From Terrabacter sp040702505 (GTDB lineage: Bacteria > Actinomycetota > Actinomycetes > Actinomycetales > Dermatophilaceae), in assembly GCF_040702505.1 (NCBI RefSeq), contig NZ_JBFBLC010000001.1:1167747-1231746 (forward strand): DNA of 64,000 bases, in the 5' to 3' direction. A program made the translations under genes and the position numbers. Below, piece after piece: positions 25,407 to 33,325 of the stretch; position 1 is the first letter of the stretch; every line of letters begins with the position of its first letter. The notes beneath the pieces were generated by a model. That model saw nothing but the letters and a program-made list of their open reading frames with translations, ran no database searches and was not told where the DNA came from.

Positions 25407-25515
25407 GCTCTTCCTGTCGGTTGCCGGGCTGGTTGGAGTCCGCGGGCGGTCACGTGTGGGACGAGCGTGCCACCTCCCATGGTGCGCTGACGGCACACGG
25501 CGGGGACACGCGCCC

Positions 25516-25566
25516 GGTGTGAAGGGTCGCAGAAGTGCGTGAATGCGTGTGGACGCCAAGGTGAAC
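25516..25566. promoter_or_regulatory. Candidate PHO-box array between phoU and senX3
   Basis: An exact GGTGAAC (25560-25566) has partial matches at multiples of 11 nt upstream: CGTGAAT at 25538 and GGTGTGA at 25516. The 11-bp period is that of the PHO box seen before pstS. The interval separates the divergent phoU and senX3-regX3 genes, where autoregulation is expected. The support is weaker than at pstS. Confidence 0.45.
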
Positions 25567-25639
25567 ACTGGGTTCGCGTCGCGCACGGCGGGGCGCCGCG
25601 TGGTCGGTGGCAGCCCGCCCCGTGCGTACGCTGAGTGTC

Positions 25640-26968
25640 GTGGACCCGACGACCGCGGCAACGCTCGGTGGCATCGCCGGCCTCGCCCTCGGGGGCGTGG
25701 CCATGGTTGCCGTACGCCTGTCCGACCGTTCCTCTGCGGCAGAGACGCCCGCTCCTCCCGCCCCGCCCCTGCCGCCCGGTGTCGGGGACGTCATCGCGGT
25801 GCTGCGCTCGAGCGGGATCCTCGTCGACTCCTCTGACCGGGTCGTCAACAACTCCCCGGCCGCGGTGGCGCACGGTCTCGTCCGCGGGCAGGAGCTCGTC
25901 CACCCGGAGCTGCTGCACCTGGCCCGGGCCGTCCGGCGCGACGGCGTCATCCGCGAGTCGGAGCTGACGCTGCAGAAGGGTATCGGGGAGGGACGCCTCG
26001 TCGTGGCCGCGCGCGTGGCGCCGCTGGGCGCCGACCACGTGCTGCTGCTCGTCGAGGACCGGTCCAAGGCCGCCCGCGTCGAGGAGATCCGGCGCGACTT
26101 CCTGGCCAACGTCAGCCACGAGCTGAAGACCCCGGTCGGCGGCATCTCGCTGCTCGCCGAGGCGGTCCTCGACGCCCACGACGATCCCGAGGCCGTGGCC
26201 CGCTTCGCCAAGCGCATCAGCGTCGAGTCCGCGCGGCTCACGCGCCTGGTCAAGGAGATCGTCGAGCTCTCGCGACTGCAGGGAGCCGACGTCATCAAGG
26301 ACCCCGCGATCATCGACGTCGGGGCCTGCGCGCGCGACGCGACCGAGCGCAGCCGCCTCATCGCCGACGAGCACCGCATCGAGCTCGTCACCGCGATCGA
26401 CGAGGGCTGCGAGGTCTGGGGCGACGCCGAGCTGGTGACGACGGCGATCAGCAACCTCGTCGGCAACGCGATCGCCTACTCCGACTCCGGCACGCGCGTC
26501 GGCGTCATGGTGCGCCGCGGCCGCGCCGGCGTCGTCGACGTGTCGGTGACCGACCAGGGCCTCGGCATCGCGCTCGAGGAGCAGCAGCGCATCTTCGAGC
26601 GCTTCTACCGTGTCGACACCGCGCGCTCGCGGGCGACCGGCGGCACCGGGCTCGGCCTGGCGATCGTCAAGCACGTCGCCGACAACCACGGCGGCAACGT
26701 GTCGGTCTGGTCCGAGGTCGGCCGCGGGTCGACGTTCACGATCGAGCTCCCTGCGGCCAACGCCTCCGCCCCGATCGAGCCGGCTGAGCCGAGCGTGCCG
26801 GCGGCGCGGTCGGCGAGCGCGGAAGGGCCCGTGACCCCGTGGTCCTCCGAGGTTGGTGAGGTTGCCGAGCAGCCGTATGCCGCCGTCCCGACCTCGGCCG
26901 GGCCGCCGGGCGGAGCGCCTGCCGAGCCGGTGCCCGAGCCGCCCTCCCGAGCCACCCATCCGGCCTGA
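25640..26968 (+). CDS. senX3: Phosphate-sensing histidine kinase SenX3
   Basis: About 442 residues. One N-terminal membrane segment (GGIAGLALGGVAMVAV) is followed by a PAS-like sensor, then HisKA with FLANVSHELKTPVGGISLL holding the phosphorylated His. HATPase_c boxes follow: N (NLVGNAIAYSD), G1 (VTDQGLGIA), F (IFERFYRVD) and G2 (GGTGLGLAIVKHV). The C-terminal tail of about 70 residues is Pro/Ala-rich. Possible starts are GTG 25640, GTG 25622 and GTG 25607; none has a strong ribosome site. SenX3-RegX3 with PhoU controls the phosphate-starvation response. Confidence 0.92.
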   Translation: MDPTTAATLGGIAGLALGGVAMVAVRLSDRSSAAETPAPPAPPLPPGVGDVIAVLRSSGILVDSSDRVVNNSPAAVAHGLVRGQELVHPELLHLARAVRRDGVIRESELTLQKGIGEGRLVVAARVAPLGADHVLLLVEDRSKAARVEEIRRDFLANVSHELKTPVGGISLLAEAVLDAHDDPEAVARFAKRISVESARLTRLVKEIVELSRLQGADVIKDPAIIDVGACARDATERSRLIADEHRIELVTAIDEGCEVWGDAELVTTAISNLVGNAIAYSDSGTRVGVMVRRGRAGVVDVSVTDQGLGIALEEQQRIFERFYRVDTARSRATGGTGLGLAIVKHVADNHGGNVSVWSEVGRGSTFTIELPAANASAPIEPAEPSVPAARSASAEGPVTPWSSEVGEVAEQPYAAVPTSAGPPGGAPAEPVPEPPSRATHPA

Positions 26969-27011
26969 GCGCCACCCATCCCGCCTGAGCCGCAGCCGGA
27001 CCGGCTGCGGC
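26951..27011 (+). repeat. 20-bp tandem duplication over the senX3 stop plus hairpin
   Basis: GCCACCCATCCGGCCTGAGC at 26951-26970 is repeated at 26971-26990 with one mismatch; the senX3 stop codon lies in the first copy. An exact 10-bp hairpin (26989-26998 and 27002-27011) overlaps the end. The structure lies between senX3 and regX3 and could tune the ratio of kinase to regulator. Confidence 0.7.
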
Positions 27012-27031
27012 CCGACCCCGAGAGGTCCGTC

Positions 27032-27715
27032 TTGAGTCGCATTCTCATCGTCGAGGACGAGGTGTCGTTCTCCGACCCGCTGTCCTACCTGCTGAAGAAG
27101 GAGGGCTACGACGTCGCGGTGGCCGAGACCGGTCCCGACGGCCTGGCCGAGTTCGACATGAACGGGGCCGACCTCGTGCTGCTCGACCTGATGCTGCCGG
27201 GGCTGTCGGGCATCGACGTATGCCGGGCCCTGCGCCAGCGCTCCTCGGTGCCGGTGATCATGCTGACCGCCAAGGACAGCGAGATCGACAAGGTCGTGGG
27301 CCTCGAGATCGGCGCCGACGACTACGTGACGAAGCCCTACTCCAGCCGCGAGCTGCTCGCCCGGGTCAAGGCGGTGCTGCGCCGGCTGGCGGAGCCGGAG
27401 GACCTGCTGCCCTCCACCCTCGAGTCAGGACCGGTACGGATGGACGTCGAGCGCCACACGGTCACCGTGGACGGCAGGTCGACGCCGTTGCCGCTCAAGG
27501 AGTTCGAGCTCCTGGAGATGCTGCTGCGCAACTCCGGCCGGGTGCTGACGCGCATGCAGCTGATCGACCGGGTCTGGGGCAGCGACTACGTGGGGGACAC
27601 CAAGACGCTCGACGTCCACGTCAAGCGCCTGCGCGCGAAGATCGAGCCCGACCCGGCGAACCCGGTGCACATCGTCACGGTGCGGGGGTTGGGCTACAAG
27701 TTCGAGGCGAGCTGA
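27032..27715 (+). CDS. regX3: Response regulator RegX3
   Basis: 227 residues, TTG start with GAGAGG upstream. Receiver domain: RILIVEDEVSF (acidic pair), VLLDLMLPGLSG (phosphorylated Asp about residue 52), MLTAKDSE (Thr) and TKPYSSRELL (Lys). C-terminal OmpR winged helix: KEFELLEMLLRNSGRVLTR and DTKTLDVHVKRLRAKIE. It is the partner of SenX3 and the expected activator at the GTTCACC repeats before pstS. It is separated from senX3 by 63 nt containing a hairpin. Confidence 0.95.
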   Translation: MSRILIVEDEVSFSDPLSYLLKKEGYDVAVAETGPDGLAEFDMNGADLVLLDLMLPGLSGIDVCRALRQRSSVPVIMLTAKDSEIDKVVGLEIGADDYVTKPYSSRELLARVKAVLRRLAEPEDLLPSTLESGPVRMDVERHTVTVDGRSTPLPLKEFELLEMLLRNSGRVLTRMQLIDRVWGSDYVGDTKTLDVHVKRLRAKIEPDPANPVHIVTVRGLGYKFEAS

Positions 27716-27747
27716 GCCCGCTCGTCCGGCGGACAGCCGAGAACGGC

Positions 27748-27780
27748 AGACGCCCGGCCACCTCGTGGTGCCGGGCGTCT
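27748..27780. terminator. Hairpin between regX3 and the lipoprotein gene
   Basis: Exact 11-bp arms (27748-27758 and 27770-27780), extended inward by ACC/GGT with one bulged base. It lies between convergent genes. Confidence 0.7.
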
Positions 27781-27804
27781 CGCGTCGGACGGGTCGCGCT
27801 GGTC

Positions 27805-28326
27805 TCAGCTGCCGGTCGGGGCGGGCGTGACCGTCGAGTAGTAGTCGGTCGGCGCTAGCACCGGCACCTTCACGACGACGGTGCCGCCCGTGCTGGCGGT
27901 GATCTTGACCGGGACCAGCCGGCCGGGCTTGGCACTGACTTGGTTCAGCTGCAGCCCCTTGGACTCGAGCGTGACCTGCTGCGAGGGCCCCACCTGCAAC
28001 TCGGAGCCGGTAGGCGGTGTGGCGGCGTTGGGGTCGCCCTGCGCCGAGATCTGGACGGTCACGTCCTGCTGGCCGGAGTTGTACGCCGAGCCGTTGACCA
28101 CCACGGTGCCGTCGCCGTTGCCGATGAGGGCGAGGTCGCGCAGCGCGAGGTTGCCGACGTTGGCGCTGATGCCGTCGGCCGGCTGGTAGGACGCCTGGGT
28201 CTGCAGGGGCGAGTTCAGCTCGCAGCCGGCCGTCACGGCGGCGAGGGCGACACCGGCGAGCGCGGCCGACACGCGGCGGACGGAGGGACGACGCGCGGGG
28301 GCCGGGGCGGGGAATCGACGCTTCAC
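27805..28326 (-). CDS. LpqE-like lipoprotein
   Basis: About 173 residues from GTG 28326. A signal peptide (RRVSAALAGVALAAV) ends in lipobox VTAGC, so the mature protein should be anchored at Cys about residue 35. The rest reads as a beta-rich extracytoplasmic domain (VNGSAYNSGQQDVTVQISAQG). Mycobacterial lpqE is likewise divergent from carD, which supports the name. The molecular role is unknown. Confidence 0.72.
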   Translation of the reverse strand: MKRRFPAPAPARRPSVRRVSAALAGVALAAVTAGCELNSPLQTQASYQPADGISANVGNLALRDLALIGNGDGTVVVNGSAYNSGQQDVTVQISAQGDPNAATPPTGSELQVGPSQQVTLESKGLQLNQVSAKPGRLVPVKITASTGGTVVVKVPVLAPTDYYSTVTPAPTGS

Positions 28327-28619
28327 GGGGCACAGCCTACCCACGCACGTCCGCGCGCACGCCGTGGGCTGCCAACGGTGTGCCGCGCGGTTCCCGGGGG
28401 CGGCGACCGGGGCAGTTGCGGGTGGTTGCCGCCGGGTCGCCGGCTGCCGAGGCGGCATCCGGGCGGGCCCGGGAGGCCGCGGCGGGGGCCCTTCCGAGCC
28501 CTGTGGATGCATGCCGACTGCGGTTCTGTCAAGACGCCGCGGTGTCCCTTTTGCGCCGTCACTGTGGCTCTGACCTGCGCAGATGCCCGATCCTGAGATC
28601 GCTATGCACGGCTGTTCGT

Positions 28620-28654
28620 GATAATCTGGGGGTCGCGAAAGGGGAAAACAGCAC
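28620..28654 (+). promoter_or_regulatory. carD promoter -10 region and ribosome site
   Basis: GATAAT at 28620-28625, preceded by CGTG, is one of the best -10 matches in the window. A -35 at the right distance is weak. AAAGGGGAAA precedes the carD ATG. The rest of the 28327-28619 interval, between divergent genes, shows nothing else recognisable. Confidence 0.5.
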
Positions 28655-29137
28655 ATGGTTTTCAAGGTCGGCGAGACGGTCGTGTACCCCCACCACGGGG
28701 CTGCACTGATCGAAGAGATCAACACACGCACGATCAAGGGAGAGGACAAGCTCTACCTCAAGCTCAAGGTCGCCCAGGGTGACCTGACGATCGAAGTGCC
28801 AGCCGAGAACTGCGACCTCGTGGGTGTCCGCGACGTGGTGGGCCAAGAGGGTCTGGACCGCGTGTTCGAGGTGCTGCGCACCCCGCACACGGAGGAGCCG
28901 ACCAACTGGTCCCGCCGCTACAAGGCTAACCTCGAGAAGCTCGCGTCGGGCGATGTCATCAAGGTTGCCGAGGTCGTTCGTGACCTGTGGCGCCGCGACC
29001 AGGACCGCGGCCTGTCCGCCGGCGAGAAGCGGATGCTCGCCAAGGCGCGCCAGATCCTCGTGTCCGAGCTGGCGCTCGCAGAGAAGACCGACGAGGAGAA
29101 GGCCGAGACCATCCTCGACGAGGTCCTCGCCTCCTGA
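28655..29137 (+). CDS. carD: CarD family RNA polymerase-binding regulator
   Basis: 160 residues. CarD stabilises open promoter complexes, mainly at rRNA promoters, through an N-terminal RNAP-interaction domain (FKVGETVVYPHHGAALIEEI) and a C-terminal helical DNA-binding domain. The minor-groove wedge Trp lies in TNWSRRYKANLEKLASGD. Length matches actinobacterial CarD (about 160). It is followed by ispD with no conventional start codon between them, which suggests tight translational linkage. Confidence 0.96.
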   Translation: MVFKVGETVVYPHHGAALIEEINTRTIKGEDKLYLKLKVAQGDLTIEVPAENCDLVGVRDVVGQEGLDRVFEVLRTPHTEEPTNWSRRYKANLEKLASGDVIKVAEVVRDLWRRDQDRGLSAGEKRMLAKARQILVSELALAEKTDEEKAETILDEVLAS

Positions 29138-29150
29138 CTCGGGCAGTTCC

Positions 29151-29861
29151 CTGAACAACGAGACCGGAGCCGGTCGCGTCGGCGTCATCGTCGTCGCGGC
29201 CGGCTCCGGTTCGCGTCTGGGGGCCTCGGTGCCCAAGGCGTTCGTGCCCCTCGCGGGCGTCCCCCTGCTGGGGCACGCCCTGCGGGGGGCACTGTCGTGC
29301 CCGGCTGTCTCTGAGGCCGTCGTCGTCGCTCCTGCCGCCCACTGCGCCGAGGCGCAGTCGCTGGCCGAGGACGTATGCCGTGAGCTCGGGTCGGCAGCCA
29401 CCGTGACCGTCGTCGTTGGTGGGGCCCAGCGGGGCGACTCCGTCGCGGCCGGCCTCGCAGAGCTCGGTGACGACATCGACATCGTCTTGGTCCACGACGC
29501 CGCCCGATGCCTGACCCCGGTGCAGGTCTTCGACCGGGTCGTCGCCGCCGTGCGGGCCGGGGCACCCGCGGTGGTGCCCGGTACGGCCGTCGTCGACACC
29601 GTGAAGCAGGTCGACGGCGACGGGCACGTCGTCGCGACTCCCGATCGGTCGACGCTGCGGGCCGTGCAGACGCCCCAGGGCTTCCGGCGTGACGTGCTCG
29701 AGCGGGCCCACGCCGTCTCGAGCGCGGCCACCGACGACGCGGGACTGGTCGAACGCCTCGGCGAGCGCGTGCTCGTCGTCGACGGCGACCCCCGCGCCCT
29801 CAAGATCACCACTCCGGCCGACCTCGAGGCCGCCGCCCGCCTGCTCCCCGCCCACCCCTGA
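29151..29861 (+). CDS. ispD: 2-C-methyl-D-erythritol 4-phosphate cytidylyltransferase
   Basis: About 236 residues. Third step of the MEP isoprenoid pathway. Nucleotidyltransferase motif IVVAAGSGSRLGASVPKAF, then VLVHDAARCLTP and RAVQTPQGFRRDVLERAH are typical. The start is uncertain: between the carD stop and the active-site loop there is no in-frame ATG, GTG or TTG. CTG at 29151 gives the expected N-terminal length. The nearest standard starts (GTG 28980, TTG 28965) lie inside carD and would add about 57-62 residues without family similarity. ispF lies one gene further on. Confidence 0.92.
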   Translation: MNNETGAGRVGVIVVAAGSGSRLGASVPKAFVPLAGVPLLGHALRGALSCPAVSEAVVVAPAAHCAEAQSLAEDVCRELGSAATVTVVVGGAQRGDSVAAGLAELGDDIDIVLVHDAARCLTPVQVFDRVVAAVRAGAPAVVPGTAVVDTVKQVDGDGHVVATPDRSTLRAVQTPQGFRRDVLERAHAVSSAATDDAGLVERLGERVLVVDGDPRALKITTPADLEAAARLLPAHP

Positions 29862-29869
29862 ACCCGGAC

Positions 29870-29905
29870 GATGTGGGCCGCGTCATCGGAGACGCGTCAA
29901 CACAT
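29870..29905 (+). repeat. Imperfect hairpin after ispD
   Basis: GATGTG near 29870 pairs with CACATC near 29901, with an inner GCGTC/GACGC stem. The following AACACATCGACCGGCGC (29899-29915) is an exact inverse copy of 21777-21793 before mshA. It may be a weak terminator or a leader element for the SDR gene. Confidence 0.35.
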
Positions 29906-29964
29906 CGACCGGCGCCACGGCCCTGCGCGGCGACGAGGTGGTCGGCGCGCCTATTCTCGGCAGC

Positions 29965-30789
29965 GTGACGAGCGAGCAGACGACAGCGCAGACCCGTGAG
30001 AACCCCGCAGGCCAGGACCGGCCCGTGGCCCTCATCACCGGTGGCGGCACCGGCATCGGTGCGGCGATCGCCCGGCGGCTGGCCCACGACGGCTTCGAGG
30101 TCGTCGTCGCCGGGCGCCGGCGCGAGAAGCTCGACGAGGTCGTGGCAGCCGTCGAGTCCGAGAGCGGCGCAGCCCGGGCCCTGGTCATGGACGTGACCGA
30201 CGCCGACTCCGTGTCCGCCGGCGCGGGCGCCCTCGAGCGCTGCGACGTCCTGGTCAACAACGCCGGTGGAGCGCTCGGGGTGAGCCGCGTCGAGGACGGG
30301 GACCCCGGCGAGTGGGAGCGGATGTACGCCACCAACGTCGTCGGCACGATGCGGGTCACCCAGGCCGTGCTGCCGCTGCTGCGCCGGTCCCCGCGGGCGA
30401 CGATCGTCGACATCAGCTCGATCGCCGGCGAGCGCGTCTACGAGGGCGGCGGTGGCTACGTCGCCGCCAAGCACGGCACCTCCGTCGTCTCCGAGACCCT
30501 GCGTCTCGAGCTCAACGGCGAGAACATCCGGGTCGTCGACATCCGTCCCGGCATGGTGCACACCGAGGAGTTCTCGCTGACCCGCCTGCACGGCGATCGG
30601 GCCGCGGCCGACAAGGTCTACGAGAACGTCGACCGGCCGCTCGTCGCCGACGACGTCGCCGAGTGCGTCGGCTTCGTCGTCGGCCTGCCGCAGCACGTCA
30701 ACATCGACACCCTGGTGGTCAAGCCGGTCGCCCAGGCCGCGCCGCACAAGGTGCACCGCGGGCCGATCGACTGGAAGAACGGGCAGTGA
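29965..30789 (+). CDS. Short-chain dehydrogenase/reductase
   Basis: About 274 residues from GTG 29965. Classical SDR: cofactor loop TGGGTGIGAAIA, NNAG, catalytic Ser in VDISSIAG, and Tyr/Lys in GYVAAKHG. The Arg-rich stretch after the second strand (VVAGRRREK) suggests NADP. TATTCT lies just before the start, so the mRNA may be leaderless. The substrate is unknown; the gene is inserted between ispD and ispF, and its stop overlaps ispF, so it is cotranscribed with the MEP genes. Similarity to YdfG-type serine or 3-hydroxy acid dehydrogenases is visible in the DIRPGMVHTEEFS segment. Confidence 0.88.
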   Translation: MTSEQTTAQTRENPAGQDRPVALITGGGTGIGAAIARRLAHDGFEVVVAGRRREKLDEVVAAVESESGAARALVMDVTDADSVSAGAGALERCDVLVNNAGGALGVSRVEDGDPGEWERMYATNVVGTMRVTQAVLPLLRRSPRATIVDISSIAGERVYEGGGGYVAAKHGTSVVSETLRLELNGENIRVVDIRPGMVHTEEFSLTRLHGDRAAADKVYENVDRPLVADDVAECVGFVVGLPQHVNIDTLVVKPVAQAAPHKVHRGPIDWKNGQ

Positions 30790-31328
30790 CCGCCGCCGCG
30801 TCCGAGTCCGAGGCGTCGGAGCCGCGAGACCCGGCGGCGACGCTGCCGCGCGTCGGCATCGGCGTGGACGTGCACGCATACGCCCCCGAGGGCTCGGGGC
30901 GCGAGCTGTGGGTCGGCGGGCTGCTCTGGCCGGGGGAGCGCGGGCTCGAGGGGCACTCGGACGCCGACGTTGCGGCGCACGCGGCGTGCGACGCCATCTT
31001 CTCGGCTGCGGGCATCGGCGACCTCGGCGCGCACTTCGGCACGTCGCGGCCCGAGCTCGCCGGCGCCTCGGGGGTCACGCTGCTCGGTGAGGCCGCCCGG
31101 CTGGTGCGGGAGGCGGGCTACGAGATCGGCAACATCGCGGTGCAGGTGGTGGGCAACCGGCCCAAGGTCGGCACCCGCCGTGGCGAGGCCGAGGCCGCGC
31201 TGTCGGCGGCCGCGGGGGCGCCGGTATCGGTCAGCGGAACGACCACCGACAGCCTCGGCCTCACCGGCCGGGGAGAGGGCGTGGCCGCCCTCGCGACCGC
31301 CCTCGTGGTGCAGCGCACCCGGCGCTGA
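30786..31328 (+). CDS. ispF: 2-C-methyl-D-erythritol 2,4-cyclodiphosphate synthase
   Basis: About 180 residues, GTG overlapping the SDR stop. IspF cyclises CDP-ME 2-phosphate and releases CMP. The metal site GIGVDVHAY and the loop LEGHSDADVAAHA are present. So are GDLGAHFG and the late TTTDSLGLTGRGEGVAA. The N-terminus has about 20 extra polar residues compared with E. coli IspF (159 residues). It completes the ispD-ispF pair behind carD. Confidence 0.94.
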   Translation: MTAAASESEASEPRDPAATLPRVGIGVDVHAYAPEGSGRELWVGGLLWPGERGLEGHSDADVAAHAACDAIFSAAGIGDLGAHFGTSRPELAGASGVTLLGEAARLVREAGYEIGNIAVQVVGNRPKVGTRRGEAEAALSAAAGAPVSVSGTTTDSLGLTGRGEGVAALATALVVQRTRR

Positions 31329-31419
31329 CCTGCGGCGACGCGGTTGCAGCGGGGGCCGGACGGGTACACCGACGGTGAAGCGGCGACACGCCGCCCGTCG
31401 GCACGACCAGGAGGACGGC

Positions 31420-31968
31420 ATGACCACCAGCACCATCATCTGGATCATCGTGGCGGTGATCGTCGTGATCGCCATCATCGCCCTGGTGAGCTCGCGCAGC
31501 CGGGGACGGCACGTGGAGGCCCAGCGTGACAAGGCGGCCGAGATCCGACAGGAGGCTGCCGAGCACGACCAGCACCTGCGCGAGCGGGAGGCGAACGCTA
31601 CGGAGGCCAAGGCCCGTTCGGACCTGGCACGCGCCGAGGCCGAGAAGCGCCAGCTCGAGGCCGAGCGCCTCGAGGCCGAGGCACGCGAGCACTCCGGGGA
31701 CGCGGAGGCCGTCAGGCGCGAGCGCGACGAGCGCATGCGCCAGGCAGACCTGCACGACCCCGACGTGCGCACCGACAAGGAGGGCTACCGGCTCGACGAG
31801 GACGGCAACCGCCTCGAGGAGCAGCGCGCCGGCGAGGGGCTGGGCGGCGAGAACCACCTCGGGGAGAACCGGCTGGGCGAGAACCGCCTGGGCGAGCCCC
31901 GGGGGACCGAGCGGCTCGACGAGACGCAGGCGCGCGATGAGACCGGCGAGGTCACCCGCGACCGCTGA
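31420..31968 (+). CDS. Membrane-anchored coiled-coil protein, function unknown
   Basis: 182 residues; a strong AGGAGGACGGC ribosome site sets ATG 31420. One N-terminal membrane helix (IIWIIVAVIVVIAIIALV) is followed by a long charged coiled coil (about residues 30-120) rich in Glu, Arg and Ala. Near the C-terminus is a short repeat, GENHLGENRLGENRLGEP. No catalytic motif. Topology predicts the coil in the cytoplasm. It lies 91 nt after ispF and stops 49 nt before the four-copy repeat. Confidence 0.75.
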   Translation: MTTSTIIWIIVAVIVVIAIIALVSSRSRGRHVEAQRDKAAEIRQEAAEHDQHLREREANATEAKARSDLARAEAEKRQLEAERLEAEAREHSGDAEAVRRERDERMRQADLHDPDVRTDKEGYRLDEDGNRLEEQRAGEGLGGENHLGENRLGENRLGEPRGTERLDETQARDETGEVTRDR

Positions 31969-32017
31969 GGCAGCCACCCGGCATGCGGAATCGGCGGCTG
32001 GGGACCGACCCACTGCT

Positions 32018-32126
32018 GTCGCAAAGTGCCCACTCGATGTCGCAAAGTGCCCACTCGATGTCGCAAAGTGCCCACTCGATGTCGCAAAGTGCCCACTCGA
32101 CTCTGAGAGTCGAGTGGGCACTTTGC
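32018..32126. terminator. Hairpin with its left arm present in four tandem copies
   Basis: The 21-bp unit GTCGCAAAGTGCCCACTCGAT begins at 32018, 32039, 32060 and 32081. The last copy forms an exact 19-bp stem (32084-32102) with a single right arm (32108-32126) around the loop CTGAG. Each of the other three copies could pair with the same right arm. A terminator for the upstream genes is likely. The four-fold left arm suggests slippage or a switching structure. Confidence 0.85.
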
Positions 32127-32242
32127 TGCGCGCCGTGACCAGGCGCGAGGCCACACGACCGCTGCAGCCCACCGGCTGCCCGGTGCCTGAGCGCGTTTGG
32201 GAGGATCGGGGCGACCATACCGACGAGGCCTAAGGAGCCGTC

Positions 32243-33325
32243 ATGCCGCAGACCGTCAAGGGTGTCATCAGCCGCGCGAAGGGGGCGCCGGTCGAGGTGG
32301 TGGATGTGGTGGTGCCGGACCCGGGGCCGGGTGAGGCAGTCGTCAAGATCGAGACGTGCGGGGTCTGCCACACCGACCTGCACTACCGCGAGGGCGGGAT
32401 CAACGACGACTACCCGTTCCTGCTCGGGCACGAGGCGGCCGGCTACGTCGAGGCCGTCGGCGAGGGCGTCACCGACGTCGCGCCGGGGGACTTCGTCATC
32501 CTGAACTGGCGCGCGGTGTGCGGCCAGTGCCGGGCGTGTGCCAAGGGCAAGCCGTGGTACTGCTTCAACACCCACAACGCCACGCAGAAGATGACCTTGA
32601 CCGACGGCACCGAGCTGACCCCGGCCCTCGGCATCGGCGCGTTCATCGAGAAGACCCTCGTCGCCTCCGGGCAGTGCACCAAGGTGCCCGAGGCCGACGC
32701 CGCCGCGGTCGGGCTGCTCGGCTGTGGGGTGATGGCCGGCTTCGGCGCGGCCGTCAACACCGGCGGCGTCACCCGGGGTGACTCGGTGGCCGTCATCGGC
32801 TGCGGCGGGGTGGGCAACGCCGCGATCGCGGGCGCGCAGCTGGCGGGGGCGACGACGATCATCGCGGTCGACATCAGCGACGCCAAGCTCGAGCAGGCCA
32901 AGGCGTTCGGCGCCACCCACACCGTCAACAGCAGCGACACCGACCCGGTGGAGGCGATCCGCGGCCTGACCGGCGGGAACGGCGCCGACGTCGTGGTCGA
33001 GGCGGTCGGCCGGCCGGAGACCTACGAGCAGGCCTTCTACGCCCGCGACCTGGCCGGCACCGTCGTCCTCGTCGGCGTGCCGACGCCGGACCAGCAGGTG
33101 ACCCTGCCGCTGATCGAGATCTTCGGCCGCGGTGGGGCGCTCAAGTCGAGCTGGTACGGCGACTGCCTCCCGAGCCGGGACTTCCCGATGCTGGTCGAGC
33201 TGTACAAGCAGGGCCGCTTCGACCTCGACGCGTTCGTCTCCGAGCGGATCGGCCTCGGTGACATCGAGGCGGCGTTCGAGAAGATGCACCGCGGTGAGGT
33301 GCTGCGCTCGGTGGTGGAGCTGTGA
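32243..33325 (+). CDS. mscR: S-(hydroxymethyl)mycothiol dehydrogenase / S-nitrosomycothiol reductase
   Basis: 360 residues, with AAGGAG before ATG 32243. Zn-dependent medium-chain dehydrogenase that oxidises the formaldehyde-mycothiol adduct and reduces nitrosomycothiol. Features: catalytic Zn ligands in ETCGVCHTDLHY and GHEAAG, structural Zn Cys cluster in CGQCRACAKGKPWYC, NAD loop VIGCGGVGNAAIAG followed by the acidic IIAVDISDAKLE. The typical WRAVCGQC stretch supports MscR over other ADH types. It overlaps the MBL gene (GTGA), the same pairing as in mycobacteria. Confidence 0.92.
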   Translation: MPQTVKGVISRAKGAPVEVVDVVVPDPGPGEAVVKIETCGVCHTDLHYREGGINDDYPFLLGHEAAGYVEAVGEGVTDVAPGDFVILNWRAVCGQCRACAKGKPWYCFNTHNATQKMTLTDGTELTPALGIGAFIEKTLVASGQCTKVPEADAAAVGLLGCGVMAGFGAAVNTGGVTRGDSVAVIGCGGVGNAAIAGAQLAGATTIIAVDISDAKLEQAKAFGATHTVNSSDTDPVEAIRGLTGGNGADVVVEAVGRPETYEQAFYARDLAGTVVLVGVPTPDQQVTLPLIEIFGRGGALKSSWYGDCLPSRDFPMLVELYKQGRFDLDAFVSERIGLGDIEAAFEKMHRGEVLRSVVEL

